Assembly (NCBI GenBank): GCA_048058975.1
Contig: JBLLNP010000017.1
Location: 36,956 to 100,955 of the forward strand
Direction of reading: 5' to 3'
DNA length: 64,000 nucleotides
DNA from: RHLJ01 sp048058975
Lineage (GTDB): Bacteria > Bacteroidota > Rhodothermia > Balneolales > Balneolaceae
This document shows, piece by piece, positions 42,280 through 51,924 of the stretch (position 1 is its first letter; each line of letters opens with the position of its first letter). The notes beneath the pieces are model-generated. The model did no database searches and was not told the DNA's origin. It saw nothing but the letters and a program-made list of their open reading frames with translations. The position numbers were made by a program, and so were the translations under genes.

Positions 42280-44541
42280 TTAGTTTACTGTATTTTCTAT
42301 GGTTATTTTGGCACTCACACTTAATCGTATGGAGTCTGTAGACCTGAATTTAACCTCTTCATTTCCTGTAGTTACCAGATTTGATCTGATAATAATCTTT
42401 GAAGCTCGATAAAGATCGGATAGTTGGGCATCAGTAAGTGCAATTTGTAAACTACCTGTAGATGGAGTGGTTGCAAAACGTGTTACTGGGTCAACTGACG
42501 CTCCAAGCAGATCATATTGCCCTCCGTCTAACGGAAGAAGAGTTACCTCCTGATCTAAAGAATCGACAAAAGTGAGGCTCAAACTAAAGCCTAAAGGAAG
42601 CCCATTCTCATAGCTAATAATGAGTAATGCATCGGTAAAGTTCGCATTGTCCTCCGGTTTAGGAAAATCTTCGAATGCTGATGTTTCTGTGGTATCTCTA
42701 AATATTGCCTCTTCTGTAGTAAGAAATGCCAATGGTAAATCTACACTAAACTTTGGATCGAAGTTCAACGGAGTTGCTATGGTAGCCTCTCCACCACCTT
42801 CATTCACAATAGCTTTACCAATAAATCGTATGTTACTTGGGAGATTATTCAGAAACTCATTTACCGTAGAGTTTGTAGAATCGAAAGTAAGAGAAAACAT
42901 TTGTAAGCCGGAATTACTTGTTTCCAATTGGAATTTGATAAGTGAATCCGCAGGGATTTGTAGCCCATTTACATTTAGTCCACTAATTGGATCTGTAGAT
43001 TGAACTTCTGCATTTGTGCCGGTTTTACCACTTAGATAAACCTCCTCACCATCTCCATTTATCCCTAAAAAAGCTCCGTATATAGTTGTAGGAACACCAA
43101 TATTACTCTCGTAATTAATACTTAAAGTAGCAGAAGTAAATTCGAGTCCTTTGATCTGAGTAGAAAGATCTTCAAGACCATCTATTTCGATAAGTTCAAC
43201 TTCTGTTTCATTAAATAAGTCAAACACATTTTCACCATTAGAAAGATCATCGTCTCCTAATGAAACTGTTTGAGCAACAATATTTCCGAAAGCTTCAGCA
43301 ATTTTAAGATTTGTTATAGATACGCTTGAACTAATCTCATCATTTTCTGAAATAACTCGTGTTTGGTCTGTTGGGGAAGCATCTTGAGTATTTTCAGTTA
43401 CTGCGTAGATGTTATAGCGGATCTCATTGTTTAACGCATATAATCTATAACCTGCTAAATCTCTTTCTTTCGCAGGAGAAGTAGCACTTCTTAGAATTTG
43501 ATCGAATCCGGGAATGTATCTGATTCTTAGTGAATCACCCGGAAGATAATTAGGACCTCTTAAAATGTTTGGGAAAGAGATAATTAATGAATCTATAGTA
43601 AGATCGAGTCCATTTACGATTGGAGCTACATTGATAATTCCAGATTCAAGTTCCACATAATGGTCTAGTTGGGTGAATGAGAATTCCGTTGCATCAAAAG
43701 TAGTAGTACTGCTGGTGGAAAAATCTTGAGATTCAAGAGCTGCTTCTACTGCAGATGCTACCAATCCATTTCCGTTAATTCCTTCAACAATCAACTCACC
43801 GGGTGTAGCCTGTGTATTTTGGGCTAACCATGATACTGAGACGTCTATATTTATATCCGAAAGAATGTCCCCTTGATTAAAAGGAATAGACCCCGTTGAA
43901 GTGATACCATGGTTTACATTATTGATGGTTGATCCAGCTACGAAAGTTGCACCTGAATTCAAATCGATATCAATTGCATCAATATCGAAACCCAAATTGT
44001 TGGTAATCGAAATTTCAATACTTCCTCTTTTGATTGTAGCACTTACGAAGAAATCAGTGCTTGAACCTACGTCGATATTTACCGGGGCGGGTGTACTACC
44101 AGCAATAATTGGTGTACCAGCAGGAACAACAGCAGGGTTTAATCCTGTAAGGTCCTGAAAGCTTGCAGTACCTAAATTTCCATTACCTGAAGAGAAACTT
44201 CCAATTTCAAGCTCACCAACCTGAGAATTAAAAGAAGTTTCGTCCGTACTTATTTCCGGAATCGCATCATTCAAATCCCCGAAATCGAATTCCTCTTCAA
44301 TAGAAATTTTAATTAAATCGGTTGCCTGATCTAATGTAAAGAGTGAATCCAGATCACTTGAAGTAGTATCAATTAAAACTTCAACCGAGCCACCACCACC
44401 CAGAAATTGAAATTGTTTATCGATTAGTAACGGTGCTTCAACAGTTTGTGAAGTCGTAAAATCCGGTTTTTTTGGTATCTCACATCCAGTAATTAGAACG
44501 AGAACCATAGCCCAGATTGTTAACAGCTTGAAATTACGCAT
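42280..44541 (-). CDS. Large beta-rich lipoprotein of unknown function
   Basis: 753 aa with a lipobox (VLVLITGCEIP). The rest is strongly beta-predicted, rich in D, N, S, T and short hydrophobic strands, without cysteines or catalytic motifs. Internal resemblance of segments (for example IDGLEDLSTQIKGLEFTSAT and NFTDALLIISYENGLPLGF) suggests repeated beta sandwiches. Its start lies just upstream of the DUF5723-like gene, forming a pair that may be an outer-membrane lipoprotein and barrel. I do not recognise a named family. Confidence 0.6.
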   Translation of the reverse strand: MRNFKLLTIWAMVLVLITGCEIPKKPDFTTSQTVEAPLLIDKQFQFLGGGGSVEVLIDTTSSDLDSLFTLDQATDLIKISIEEEFDFGDLNDAIPEISTDETSFNSQVGELEIGSFSSGNGNLGTASFQDLTGLNPAVVPAGTPIIAGSTPAPVNIDVGSSTDFFVSATIKRGSIEISITNNLGFDIDAIDIDLNSGATFVAGSTINNVNHGITSTGSIPFNQGDILSDINIDVSVSWLAQNTQATPGELIVEGINGNGLVASAVEAALESQDFSTSSTTTFDATEFSFTQLDHYVELESGIINVAPIVNGLDLTIDSLIISFPNILRGPNYLPGDSLRIRYIPGFDQILRSATSPAKERDLAGYRLYALNNEIRYNIYAVTENTQDASPTDQTRVISENDEISSSVSITNLKIAEAFGNIVAQTVSLGDDDLSNGENVFDLFNETEVELIEIDGLEDLSTQIKGLEFTSATLSINYESNIGVPTTIYGAFLGINGDGEEVYLSGKTGTNAEVQSTDPISGLNVNGLQIPADSLIKFQLETSNSGLQMFSLTFDSTNSTVNEFLNNLPSNIRFIGKAIVNEGGGEATIATPLNFDPKFSVDLPLAFLTTEEAIFRDTTETSAFEDFPKPEDNANFTDALLIISYENGLPLGFSLSLTFVDSLDQEVTLLPLDGGQYDLLGASVDPVTRFATTPSTGSLQIALTDAQLSDLYRASKIIIRSNLVTTGNEEVKFRSTDSIRLSVSAKITIENTVN

Positions 44542-44655
44542 CTGTTATATATTTGAGTTTGGGTTTAAAATCGGCATTCGGAAATATGAATCATTAAAAC
44601 CTAACAAAGGAAGGACTGAAACAAAATTAGATTGCAGTAATACTTGTACCACCAT

Positions 44656-44688
44656 AAAAAACCTAAGCCGTCTTGATTTATTGACGGT
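44656..44688 (-). terminator. Likely terminator of the tRNA-Ser transcript
   Basis: Reading the minus strand: CCGTC, 10-base loop, GACGG (on + at 44668-44672 and 44683-44687), then TTAGGTTTTTT. It lies about 90 bases past the tRNA 3' end. The stem is only 5-6 bp, so confidence is limited. Confidence 0.5.
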
Positions 44689-44777
44689 CTAAATTATCAA
44701 ATTAAACTCAAAAATCTGTAATAATTTTTGAGAAAGAATTTTAGAAGATTATTGTAGATGAGTTTTGATATAAAGAG

Positions 44778-44865
44778 CGGAGAGGGAGGGATTCGAACCC
44801 TCGGTACCCTTGTGAGGCACACACGCTTTCCAGGCGAGCCCGTTCGACCGCTCCGGCACCTCTCC
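44778..44865 (-). tRNA. tRNA-Ser (anticodon GGA)
   Basis: 88-base class II tRNA. The acceptor stem GGAGAGG pairs with CCTCTCC and the discriminator is G. It has a D-arm CCGGAGCGGTCGAACGG, anticodon loop CTGGAAA (anticodon GGA, serine UCC/UCU codons), a long variable arm with the tRNA-Ser-type stem (GTGCC...), and T-loop GGTTCGAATCC. CCA is not encoded. One oddity: the anticodon stem CTCGC/GCGTG has a T-T mismatch at its second position (28-42); related tRNA-Ser genes normally have a paired base there. Confidence 0.96.
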
Positions 44866-44918
44866 GTTTGTATCAATAAGGGCGGCAAAGATAGAACTAT
44901 TCCTATCTCTTAGCAATT

Positions 44919-45602
44919 TTAAAAGCCAAAAGTAAATACATCCTGAATATAAGCCCCTACTCTTTCTCCTTCTTCAGTGGCCGGACGGAATTTCCATTGA
45001 TAGGCGGCTTCAAGCGTAGCTTCTAATAACCCGTACCCTATGTCTCCAACTATCCTAAAGTCCTCTCCATTTTCTTCATACAAACGAATCTCCGCTATAT
45101 ATGCCTCTTTTACATTGCCATCTGAGAGTACTGTAAAATTTACCGTTACGATAGCTTTTATATTTGCCTGTTTGGCTTCTTCGGGAATAACAGGTTCTAC
45201 AATTTTCACAACTCTGGGCGGACGATCCGGGTTACCCGAAATTCTCTCTTCATCTCCCCTTTGTCCAGTGGTAATTGACATGCTAAGGGGATCTGTATTT
45301 AACAAATCATCCAGCTCGGGAAAGTCAAGGATATCTTCCTCAATGATTTGATCGTTTGGTACTGGAATTGGAACCTGGGGTTTAGGTGGAGAGGCAGGAG
45401 CATTTGCCTGTTTTGTGATAATCATTTCCTCAACAATAATGGCGTCTTTCTCAAAGCTATCAAAAACAGGGCGTTCGTATTCTCTTTCAGGCCAAAATCT
45501 AAATACACATAAAATTATTAGTTGAGCAACAATAATCCCCCCCATTATCCTGTGATGATAATGGGAACTGGAAATAATGGTATCAACAATATTCCTATTC
45601 AA
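44919..45602 (-). CDS. TonB-like energy-transducing protein
   Basis: 227 aa: a short cytoplasmic N-terminus, one transmembrane helix (about 20-36, IMGGIIVAQLIILCVF), a proline-rich periplasmic linker (PASPPKPQVPIPVPN), and a TonB C-terminal domain (about 130-227, PEEAKQANIKAIVTVNFTVL, AYQWKFRPATEEGERV). Length is close to normal for TonB. It has no exbB/exbD neighbours. Its start overlaps plsC by 8 bases, so both are probably made from one message. Confidence 0.85.
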   Translation of the reverse strand: MNRNIVDTIISSSHYHHRIMGGIIVAQLIILCVFRFWPEREYERPVFDSFEKDAIIVEEMIITKQANAPASPPKPQVPIPVPNDQIIEEDILDFPELDDLLNTDPLSMSITTGQRGDEERISGNPDRPPRVVKIVEPVIPEEAKQANIKAIVTVNFTVLSDGNVKEAYIAEIRLYEENGEDFRIVGDIGYGLLEATLEAAYQWKFRPATEEGERVGAYIQDVFTFGF

Positions 45603-46323
45603 GAGATTTCAATCGCTTTTGCTCTTCAATTATTTTATCTCTTGCATACGTTTTTAAGTCATTCATATTGTTAAAGCCCGATACTTCAATCGGATCCAAA
45701 ACTGAAAGCTTCAGTTTTCCCTTAGGTGAGAATAGCTTTGATCCTGATTTAAGGATCTGACGGGGGCCGGCAACCACAACTGGTTGTAATTGAAAATTAT
45801 GCTCCATTGCCAGTAAAAATGCACCGTTCTTAAAAGGCTGTATGTCTCCTGTTAGTGACCGGGTTCCCTCCGGGAAAATCATTACAGGAACTAAATCCTT
45901 TAATGGTTGAACAAGGTTTGAAAGTTTCTTTAGCGCGGATTTACTTGAGCGATTGATTGTTAATTGTCCGGTGAGTCTAACTAGCCAGCCCATTACCGGA
46001 ATGTATGTCATACTATGTTTAACCACCCACTTCATCTTCCATGGAAGTTCATAGAGTAATGGGATATCAATAAAGCTTTCGTGATTAGCAATAAAAATAG
46101 TAGGCTTGGAAGAATCGTATTTTTCTTCTCCTCTAATCTCAATCTCCCAGGCAGGACTTAGGCGCATCATAATGGAAGCCATTATGCTAAGAAATTTGTT
46201 AGGAATGCGCCTGTATTTATCAAATGGAAAAGTGACTAGAAATACAACCGAAATCAGTAAAAAGAAAATAAGAAACAAAAGAACGTAGCACGTCCAAACG
46301 TAAATACTGAATAGTACTTTCAT
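45595..46323 (-). CDS. plsC: 1-acylglycerol-3-phosphate acyltransferase
   Basis: 242-aa membrane enzyme making phosphatidic acid from lysophosphatidate and acyl donor. N-terminal transmembrane helix (about 8-30), catalytic H81-x4-D86 in NHESFID, and acyl-acceptor motif FPEGTRS (150-156). The length and motifs are typical of PlsC. It starts 2 bases after murQ and overlaps tonB. Confidence 0.93.
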   Translation of the reverse strand: MKVLFSIYVWTCYVLLFLIFFLLISVVFLVTFPFDKYRRIPNKFLSIMASIMMRLSPAWEIEIRGEEKYDSSKPTIFIANHESFIDIPLLYELPWKMKWVVKHSMTYIPVMGWLVRLTGQLTINRSSKSALKKLSNLVQPLKDLVPVMIFPEGTRSLTGDIQPFKNGAFLLAMEHNFQLQPVVVAGPRQILKSGSKLFSPKGKLKLSVLDPIEVSGFNNMNDLKTYARDKIIEEQKRLKSLE

Positions 46324-46325
46324 CT

Positions 46326-47252
46326 CTACTTTAACTTTTGAAGGGCTTTTCTGATAAAGCCACTGTTTTCTGCTAATAACGATTGGGCTTCTTCTTTTTC
46401 AAGGTTACCCAATGCCATCACTAGCGCGGTTTTTACATGCCCCCCAGAAGCTGCAAGTAATTCTTCAGCTTCTTCATAGGTAACCTTCCCGAACGTTGTT
46501 ATAATTCTTTTAGCTCTTTCCACCAGCTTTTCGTTGGTAAGCTTTAAATCTACCATCACATTTTCCAGCACCTTACCCTGACGAATAAATGCTCCTGTTG
46601 TAATCATATTTAGCACCATCTTTTGGGCTGTTCCGCTTTTCATACGGGTACTTCCCATAACCACTTCAGGCCCAACCGGCACATCTATAACTATGTCTGC
46701 CAATACAGGTAGTTGTTCTCTGGGAACTGTTGTAACAAGAACCGTTTTTATTCCTAATTCTTGTGCCTTTTTTATAACACCCAATACGTACGGAGTTCTC
46801 CCACTTGCTGCTAGCCCACAAACAACATCTATTTTCGTTGGGTTTACTGCCATTAAATCTTTTGCTCCAATCTCTTCAGAATCCTCGGCCCCTTCCTGAG
46901 CTACGAACATCGCGTCTTCCCCCCCTGCAATAAACCCTTGCACCTGATGCGGTTCTGTTCCAAATGTCGGTGGACATTCAGCAGCATCTAAAACTCCAAG
47001 TCTTCCGCTGGTACCCGCACCGAAATAGAGAAGTTTACCACCCTGACTTATGCTATCACTAACTAATTGAACAGCATCTGCAATCTCCTGAAGTTTTTTC
47101 CCAACATAGGTGGCTACTTTTTGATCTTCATGATTGATCAGAGTTACAATCTCATAGGGGTCGGCCAGATCTATTTCAGAAGTAGCGGGGTTTCTTTGTT
47201 CTGTATCAAGTTTATTTAACTTTTCGAAAAGCTCTTTTTTTAATTCGGGCAT
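46326..47252 (-). CDS. murQ: N-acetylmuramic acid 6-phosphate etherase
   Basis: 308 aa from ATG 47252, chosen because a longer reading (to 47288) runs into biotin carboxylase and adds non-family residues. Cleaves the lactyl ether of MurNAc-6-P during peptidoglycan recycling. The SIS fold is visible: LLYFGAGTSGRLGVLDAAECPPTFG (split over two segments) with the catalytic Glu in DAAEC, VCGLAASGRTPYVLGVI, and MGSTRMKSGTAQKMVLN. It is 1 base after accC, so its message is shared. No MurNAc transporter or NagZ is visible nearby. Confidence 0.93.
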   Translation of the reverse strand: MPELKKELFEKLNKLDTEQRNPATSEIDLADPYEIVTLINHEDQKVATYVGKKLQEIADAVQLVSDSISQGGKLLYFGAGTSGRLGVLDAAECPPTFGTEPHQVQGFIAGGEDAMFVAQEGAEDSEEIGAKDLMAVNPTKIDVVCGLAASGRTPYVLGVIKKAQELGIKTVLVTTVPREQLPVLADIVIDVPVGPEVVMGSTRMKSGTAQKMVLNMITTGAFIRQGKVLENVMVDLKLTNEKLVERAKRIITTFGKVTYEEAEELLAASGGHVKTALVMALGNLEKEEAQSLLAENSGFIRKALQKLK

Positions 47253-47253
47253 A

Positions 47254-48741
47254 TTAATTTCTGTTACTCCACCAGGCTGAAATTTCATTTTCTGTAGCTT
47301 CGAGCTTTTCTGGAGCTGAATAGTTTTGATTCAATTTTAGTAATGCAGCAGAAAGCGCAATAATATCTTCCGGTGCAGCTTTGGCTAGTTTCTTGGGATC
47401 GAAATGATCTTTCACAAAATGGGTGTCATATTTTCCAGTGATGAATGCTTCATGATTCAATGTATATTCACAAAAAGGGATAGTAGTCTTACATCCGGCA
47501 ATTTCGTACTCATTTAACGCTCGAAGCATTTTCTTTCTGGAATCTTCCCGATCATTTCCAAAAACCGTTAGTTTAGAAATCATGGGATCGTAATTAATGG
47601 TTACTTCCTGACCTTCTTCTACTCCTGCATCAACACGAACTCCTGTTCCGGATGGAATTCTGTGCTTTTTAAGCAAACCTGTACTTGGCAGAAAATTATT
47701 CTCGGGATCTTCGGCATAAATCCTGCATTCAATGGCATGACCTTTTCTTTTGATATCTTCTTGCTTAAAAGGTAATTCCTTGCCCTCAGCAACAGCTATT
47801 TGAGCAGCAACTAAATCAAGCCCGGATATCATTTCGGTTACAGGATGTTCCACCTGTAATCGGGTATTCATTTCGAGGAAATAGAAATTCATGTGCTTAT
47901 CAACCAGGAACTCAATGGTTCCTGCACCAACGTAATCGCATGATTTAGCTGCCTTGATTGCTGATTCTGCCATTTTCGCTCTCAGTTCTTCTGTTAACAG
48001 TGAACTTGGGGCTTCTTCAATTACTTTTTGATGGCGGCGCTGAACAGAACATTCACGATCAAATACATGTACTACATTGCCATGTGTATCAGCCATAATC
48101 TGAAATTCGATATGCCGTGGTTCTTCCAGGTATTTTTCTATATAAACCCTGTCGTCTCCGAACGCATTTTTAGCTTCAGATTTCGCTGCTTTGATGCTGG
48201 AATCGAACTCAGATTCCTGATAAACAATCCGCATCCCTTTTCCTCCACCTCCGGCAGAAGCTTTAATCAGAATCGGAAATCCTACATCTTTAGCCACTCT
48301 TCGGGCTTCTTCAATGCTTTCAAGTGTACTTTTTAAACCGGGAGGAGTTGGAATGCCTACCTGAGTTACCAGTTCGCGAGCAGAAGTTTTATCTCCCATC
48401 AATCGAATCGCCTTTGGCTCTGGACCAATGAAAATGATTCCCTCTGCCTTACACCTCTCGGCGAAAACAGCATTTTCACTCAGAAATCCATATCCGGGAT
48501 GAACTGCATCCGCCCCGGTTTCCTTTACTGCATCGATAATTTTATCCATTACCAGATAACTCTCAGAGGAGGCTGCTTCTCCGATAAAAACCGATTCGTC
48601 TGCTAACTGTACATGAGGTGAAAATTCATCGGGGCGGGAATATACAGCAACACTTTTGATTCCTAGTTCTTTACAGGTATGGATAACTCTTACGGCAATT
48701 TCTCCCCTGTTTGCGATAAGTATTTTTTTGATTTTGGCCAT
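47254..48741 (-). CDS. accC: Biotin carboxylase
   Basis: 495-aa ATP-grasp enzyme carboxylating biotin on a carrier. N-terminal KKILIANRGEIAVRVIHTC, ATP loop KASAGGGGKGMRIV, and FLEMNTRLQVEHPVTEMISG are all present. It is about 45 residues longer than AccC of enterobacteria, with a C-terminal tail (APEDIIALSAALLKLNQNYS to EISAWWSNRN) but no biotin-carrier domain. accB is not beside it, so acetyl-CoA versus propionyl-CoA carboxylase cannot be decided. The gene name is used for the catalytic family only. Confidence 0.88.
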   Translation of the reverse strand: MAKIKKILIANRGEIAVRVIHTCKELGIKSVAVYSRPDEFSPHVQLADESVFIGEAASSESYLVMDKIIDAVKETGADAVHPGYGFLSENAVFAERCKAEGIIFIGPEPKAIRLMGDKTSARELVTQVGIPTPPGLKSTLESIEEARRVAKDVGFPILIKASAGGGGKGMRIVYQESEFDSSIKAAKSEAKNAFGDDRVYIEKYLEEPRHIEFQIMADTHGNVVHVFDRECSVQRRHQKVIEEAPSSLLTEELRAKMAESAIKAAKSCDYVGAGTIEFLVDKHMNFYFLEMNTRLQVEHPVTEMISGLDLVAAQIAVAEGKELPFKQEDIKRKGHAIECRIYAEDPENNFLPSTGLLKKHRIPSGTGVRVDAGVEEGQEVTINYDPMISKLTVFGNDREDSRKKMLRALNEYEIAGCKTTIPFCEYTLNHEAFITGKYDTHFVKDHFDPKKLAKAAPEDIIALSAALLKLNQNYSAPEKLEATENEISAWWSNRN

Positions 48742-48797
48742 AGCAATAATTTTCTATGAAAGTAAAAATTAATGGCCTCTTTCTCTACCAGTTTCTT

Positions 48798-49772
48798 CTA
48801 TCCTACGGCTCTCATTTTCACAAAAATTCGAGGAAGAATGGTGAATTTTTCAAAACTATTCAGATAAGCTCTTTCATCGAACACGTTGTAGTTATTCTCT
48901 TCAATCTTATCCAGAATTCTGCTGTAATTATATCGTGCTAAATACACTGGGAGGCGACTGTCACGAGCGAGCATTTTAATTCCCAAATCAGCTTTCGCAT
49001 AATATTTCCGGGCTCGTTCCACCTGGAGTTTCATTAGTTTTATAAAGTTTTCGGATATCAGATTATTGAAAAGATCAGCTTCTGATACCTCAAACATTTT
49101 AAGCTCGTCTTCTGGGAGATAAATTCTGTTTCTATTTAAATCTTCCCCTACATCACGAAGTATGTTGGTAAGCTGCATCGCTACACCAAGGTCGATAGCA
49201 TATTCAAGTGCGGCTTCATTGCTGTAACCAAAAACTCTGCTCGTCATTAACCCTACAACAGAAGCTACTTTGTAAGAATAGTCATACAGTTCCTGGAAGT
49301 TTTTGTACCGGTTTTTATCAAGATCAGAGCGCACTCCGTCAATCAACAGAAAAGGTAAGTCGATGGGGATATGATATCTCTTAAGAGTATCAGCGAAGGC
49401 AGCCAAAATAGGATCTTCTGACCTTCGCCCATTGTATATAGACCTCAGATTCTCTTTAAAAACATCCAATCTATAATCAATTTCGGCAATATCAATAGTT
49501 TGGTTTTCTGCCAGGTCTTCGAACTCATCGACCAGATTATCGAGGTAACGGCAGAGCCCGTAAATAGCGAAAATACTTCGTTGCTTCTCATTAGGTAGAA
49601 ACCGGGTAGCCATATAAAATGTTTTTGCATAATGCCGGGTAATGGCCCTGCAATGAGAATATGCAGGCCTTAGATCAGTATCATGTATCTCTTCAATTAC
49701 TGATTTATGGAATGAGGTCTTCTCATAAATCGGGCGAAGCATGCTATATGGTATTCTGAGTATCGTTGACAT
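48798..49772 (-). CDS. crtB: Phytoene/squalene synthase family (phytoene synthase-like)
   Basis: 324-aa isoprenoid condensing enzyme, probably GGPP to phytoene for carotenoids. It has both aspartate-rich motifs: DNLVDEFED (78-86) and DVGEDLNRNRIYLP (207-220), with Mg-diphosphate binding residues, and the conserved YAKTFYMATRFLP near residue 48. Dehydrosqualene synthase is possible, since the two activities are not separable by motif. No other carotenoid genes are near. Confidence 0.85.
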   Translation of the reverse strand: MSTILRIPYSMLRPIYEKTSFHKSVIEEIHDTDLRPAYSHCRAITRHYAKTFYMATRFLPNEKQRSIFAIYGLCRYLDNLVDEFEDLAENQTIDIAEIDYRLDVFKENLRSIYNGRRSEDPILAAFADTLKRYHIPIDLPFLLIDGVRSDLDKNRYKNFQELYDYSYKVASVVGLMTSRVFGYSNEAALEYAIDLGVAMQLTNILRDVGEDLNRNRIYLPEDELKMFEVSEADLFNNLISENFIKLMKLQVERARKYYAKADLGIKMLARDSRLPVYLARYNYSRILDKIEENNYNVFDERAYLNSFEKFTILPRIFVKMRAVG

Positions 49773-49946
49773 ATACCCATAATGCGAAAAACTTTCATAA
49801 AAGTTCCTTTATAAAGAAATAAATAATTTTTTTAAACCAATTACATCTTCTTTATAAGTTGATTATACTATTATGGCTAAAATCATTAGCTTAATTGGTT
49901 GAAATGCCACAGTTTTCAAAGAAATACAGAAGTTATTTACAGATTT

Positions 49947-50957
49947 ATGAATAAAAAAGTAACGATTTATGAAGTAGCAAAGAGCGCCGGTGTTGCTATT
50001 TCTACAGTTTCGAGAGTATTAAATGATTCTCCAAATGTTTCTGAGGAAACCAAAATCAAGGTTCAAAAGGCAATTGATGAGCTTAATTTCAGACCCCAGG
50101 TTAGTGCTAGAAAGCTAGCCAGTAAAGAGCCTCAATTGTTAGCCGTTGCTGTTCCTTCTTTTACCACTCCATTTTTTAACGAAGTTCTTAAGGGCGTTAA
50201 AGATGAAATTAAGAAAATGGATCTCGATATAATCTTATACAATACCGGTTCTAAAGACCCTGAAGAAGCTGTGGTTAGCTTTTTCGATCGTGGAACCGCG
50301 GATGCTTTAATCCTTATATCTATCGATGTTAGCGAAACTATTCATAAACATCTGCAATCAACCCGTGTACCGGTTGTTTTGGTAAATGCCTCTCACCCAT
50401 CCTATAACTACTTTATGGTGAATGATTATAAAGGTGGCTATATGGCAGCAGAACACTTGGTGAAAAAGGGCTTTCAGAATATTGGCATGATCACTTCTCC
50501 GGTTAGCACCAGAGCATCAGAAGACAGAGAACGAGGATTTAAGGACGCTCTTAAAAATTACAAGATGAAGATTGATAAAAATCTTTTCGTCGCTGGTGAT
50601 ACTACCAAACATGCTGGATTTACCGAAGAAACAGGATTTGAAGCTGTCTATAAATACGATAAAATGGGCAAATTCCCTGACGCTGTTTTCTGTGCTAACG
50701 ATACCCAGGCACTTGGAGCTTTGCATGCACTTTCTAAGCTTGGAATGAAGGTTCCAAATGATATCGCGATTATGGGATATGACAATATCAAGCTTACCAA
50801 ATACATGGATTTGACTACCATTGATCAACAAATGCATACGATTGGAACTCAGGCAACAGCAAGACTTGCTACTATTATTAAGAATCCTGATGAAAAGCTT
50901 TTTCAAACGTCAATTAATCCTATTTTAGTTGAACGAGGATCAACTGAAAAGCTTTAA
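49947..50957 (+). CDS. LacI-family transcriptional regulator
   Basis: 336 aa from ATG 49947 (MNKKVTIYEVAKSAGVAIST), which places the LacI helix-turn-helix exactly at the N-terminus; an upstream TTG at 49899 is disfavoured. HTH and hinge about 1-60 (VSRVLNDSPNVSEETKIKV), then a periplasmic-binding-protein-like sensor (AEHLVKKGFQNIGMI, FCANDTQALGALHAL, DIAIMGYDNIKLTKYMDLTT). The regulated genes are unknown. It is 3 bases before purC and may be part of that transcript. Confidence 0.93.
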   Translation: MNKKVTIYEVAKSAGVAISTVSRVLNDSPNVSEETKIKVQKAIDELNFRPQVSARKLASKEPQLLAVAVPSFTTPFFNEVLKGVKDEIKKMDLDIILYNTGSKDPEEAVVSFFDRGTADALILISIDVSETIHKHLQSTRVPVVLVNASHPSYNYFMVNDYKGGYMAAEHLVKKGFQNIGMITSPVSTRASEDRERGFKDALKNYKMKIDKNLFVAGDTTKHAGFTEETGFEAVYKYDKMGKFPDAVFCANDTQALGALHALSKLGMKVPNDIAIMGYDNIKLTKYMDLTTIDQQMHTIGTQATARLATIIKNPDEKLFQTSINPILVERGSTEKL

Positions 50958-50960
50958 CAC

Positions 50961-51920
50961 GTGAATAATTCTTTTAGCCAGCAGGAAGCCCTGGCGCATT
51001 GCATAACTGAAACGAAAGTACCGGGACTAGTTCCCTATAAAGGTAAAGTTCGGGAAGTGTACGAGTTAAACCGAGACACGTTGGGTATTGTTGTAACCGA
51101 CCGTATTTCTGCTTTCGATTACATCATGAAGCAGGCTATCCCATTCAAAGGTCAGATTCTTAATCAACTTGCCGCTTTCTCTTTTGACAAAGTTAAGGAT
51201 ATTGTGGCTACTCATATTATTGATGTGCCCCATCCAAACGTAACCATTGCTAAAAAGTGTGCAACGGTTCCTATTGAAGTGGTTGTACGTGGATATCTCA
51301 CCGGACATGCCTGGCGCACCTATAAATCTGGATTACGGACTTTATGCGGAGTTAAACTCACTGAAGGAATGGTAGAACATCAAAAATTCACAACGCCTAT
51401 TCTCACCCCTGCAACCAAAGCAACCGAGGGACACGATGAGGATATTTCTGAGGAAGACATTCTGAAACGAGATATTCTTGATGAGAAACTTTGGAATCAA
51501 ATCAGAGAAGTAGCTTTCAAACTTTTTGAAAGAGGTACAGAAGTAGCTGCCAAACAAGGATTAATTCTTGTAGATACGAAATATGAGTTCGGGTTATACA
51601 ATGACGAGCTCACCTTAATTGATGAAGTTCATACCACCGATTCCTCGCGATATTTTTATCTTGATGGATACGAAGACCGACAAGCCAAAGGAGAAGCTCA
51701 AAAGCAGCTTTCTAAAGAATTTCTGAGAGAATGGTTGATGAGCAATAACTTCCAGGGATTGGAAGGGCAAACACTTCCCGATTTACCTGATGAATTCAGA
51801 ATGGAAGTGTATAACCGTTACGCTGAACTATTTGAGATGCTGACTGGCAAAAAGTTTGAGCCTGTTTTAGAGAAGGATTTTGATAAAACTTTGACTGAAA
51901 TTCTAAAGAGCTACTCTTAG
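50961..51920 (+). CDS. purC: SAICAR synthetase
   Basis: 319-aa purine-pathway enzyme, step 7 (CAIR plus aspartate). It starts at GTG 50961. Landmarks: YKGKVREVYELNRDTLGIVV, DRISAFDYIM, PIEVVVRGYLTGHAW, and LVDTKYEFGLYND with LIDEVHTTDSSRYFY. It lies downstream of a LacI-type regulator in the same direction with almost no gap. A purine-responsive role for that regulator is possible but unproven. It ends 4 bases before the convergent metF. Confidence 0.95.
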   Translation: MNNSFSQQEALAHCITETKVPGLVPYKGKVREVYELNRDTLGIVVTDRISAFDYIMKQAIPFKGQILNQLAAFSFDKVKDIVATHIIDVPHPNVTIAKKCATVPIEVVVRGYLTGHAWRTYKSGLRTLCGVKLTEGMVEHQKFTTPILTPATKATEGHDEDISEEDILKRDILDEKLWNQIREVAFKLFERGTEVAAKQGLILVDTKYEFGLYNDELTLIDEVHTTDSSRYFYLDGYEDRQAKGEAQKQLSKEFLREWLMSNNFQGLEGQTLPDLPDEFRMEVYNRYAELFEMLTGKKFEPVLEKDFDKTLTEILKSYS

Positions 51921-51924
51921 AAAT

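Noticed and set aside
44697..44888. 63-codon frame across the tRNA
   Set aside because: It is the tRNA-Ser sequence read as protein.
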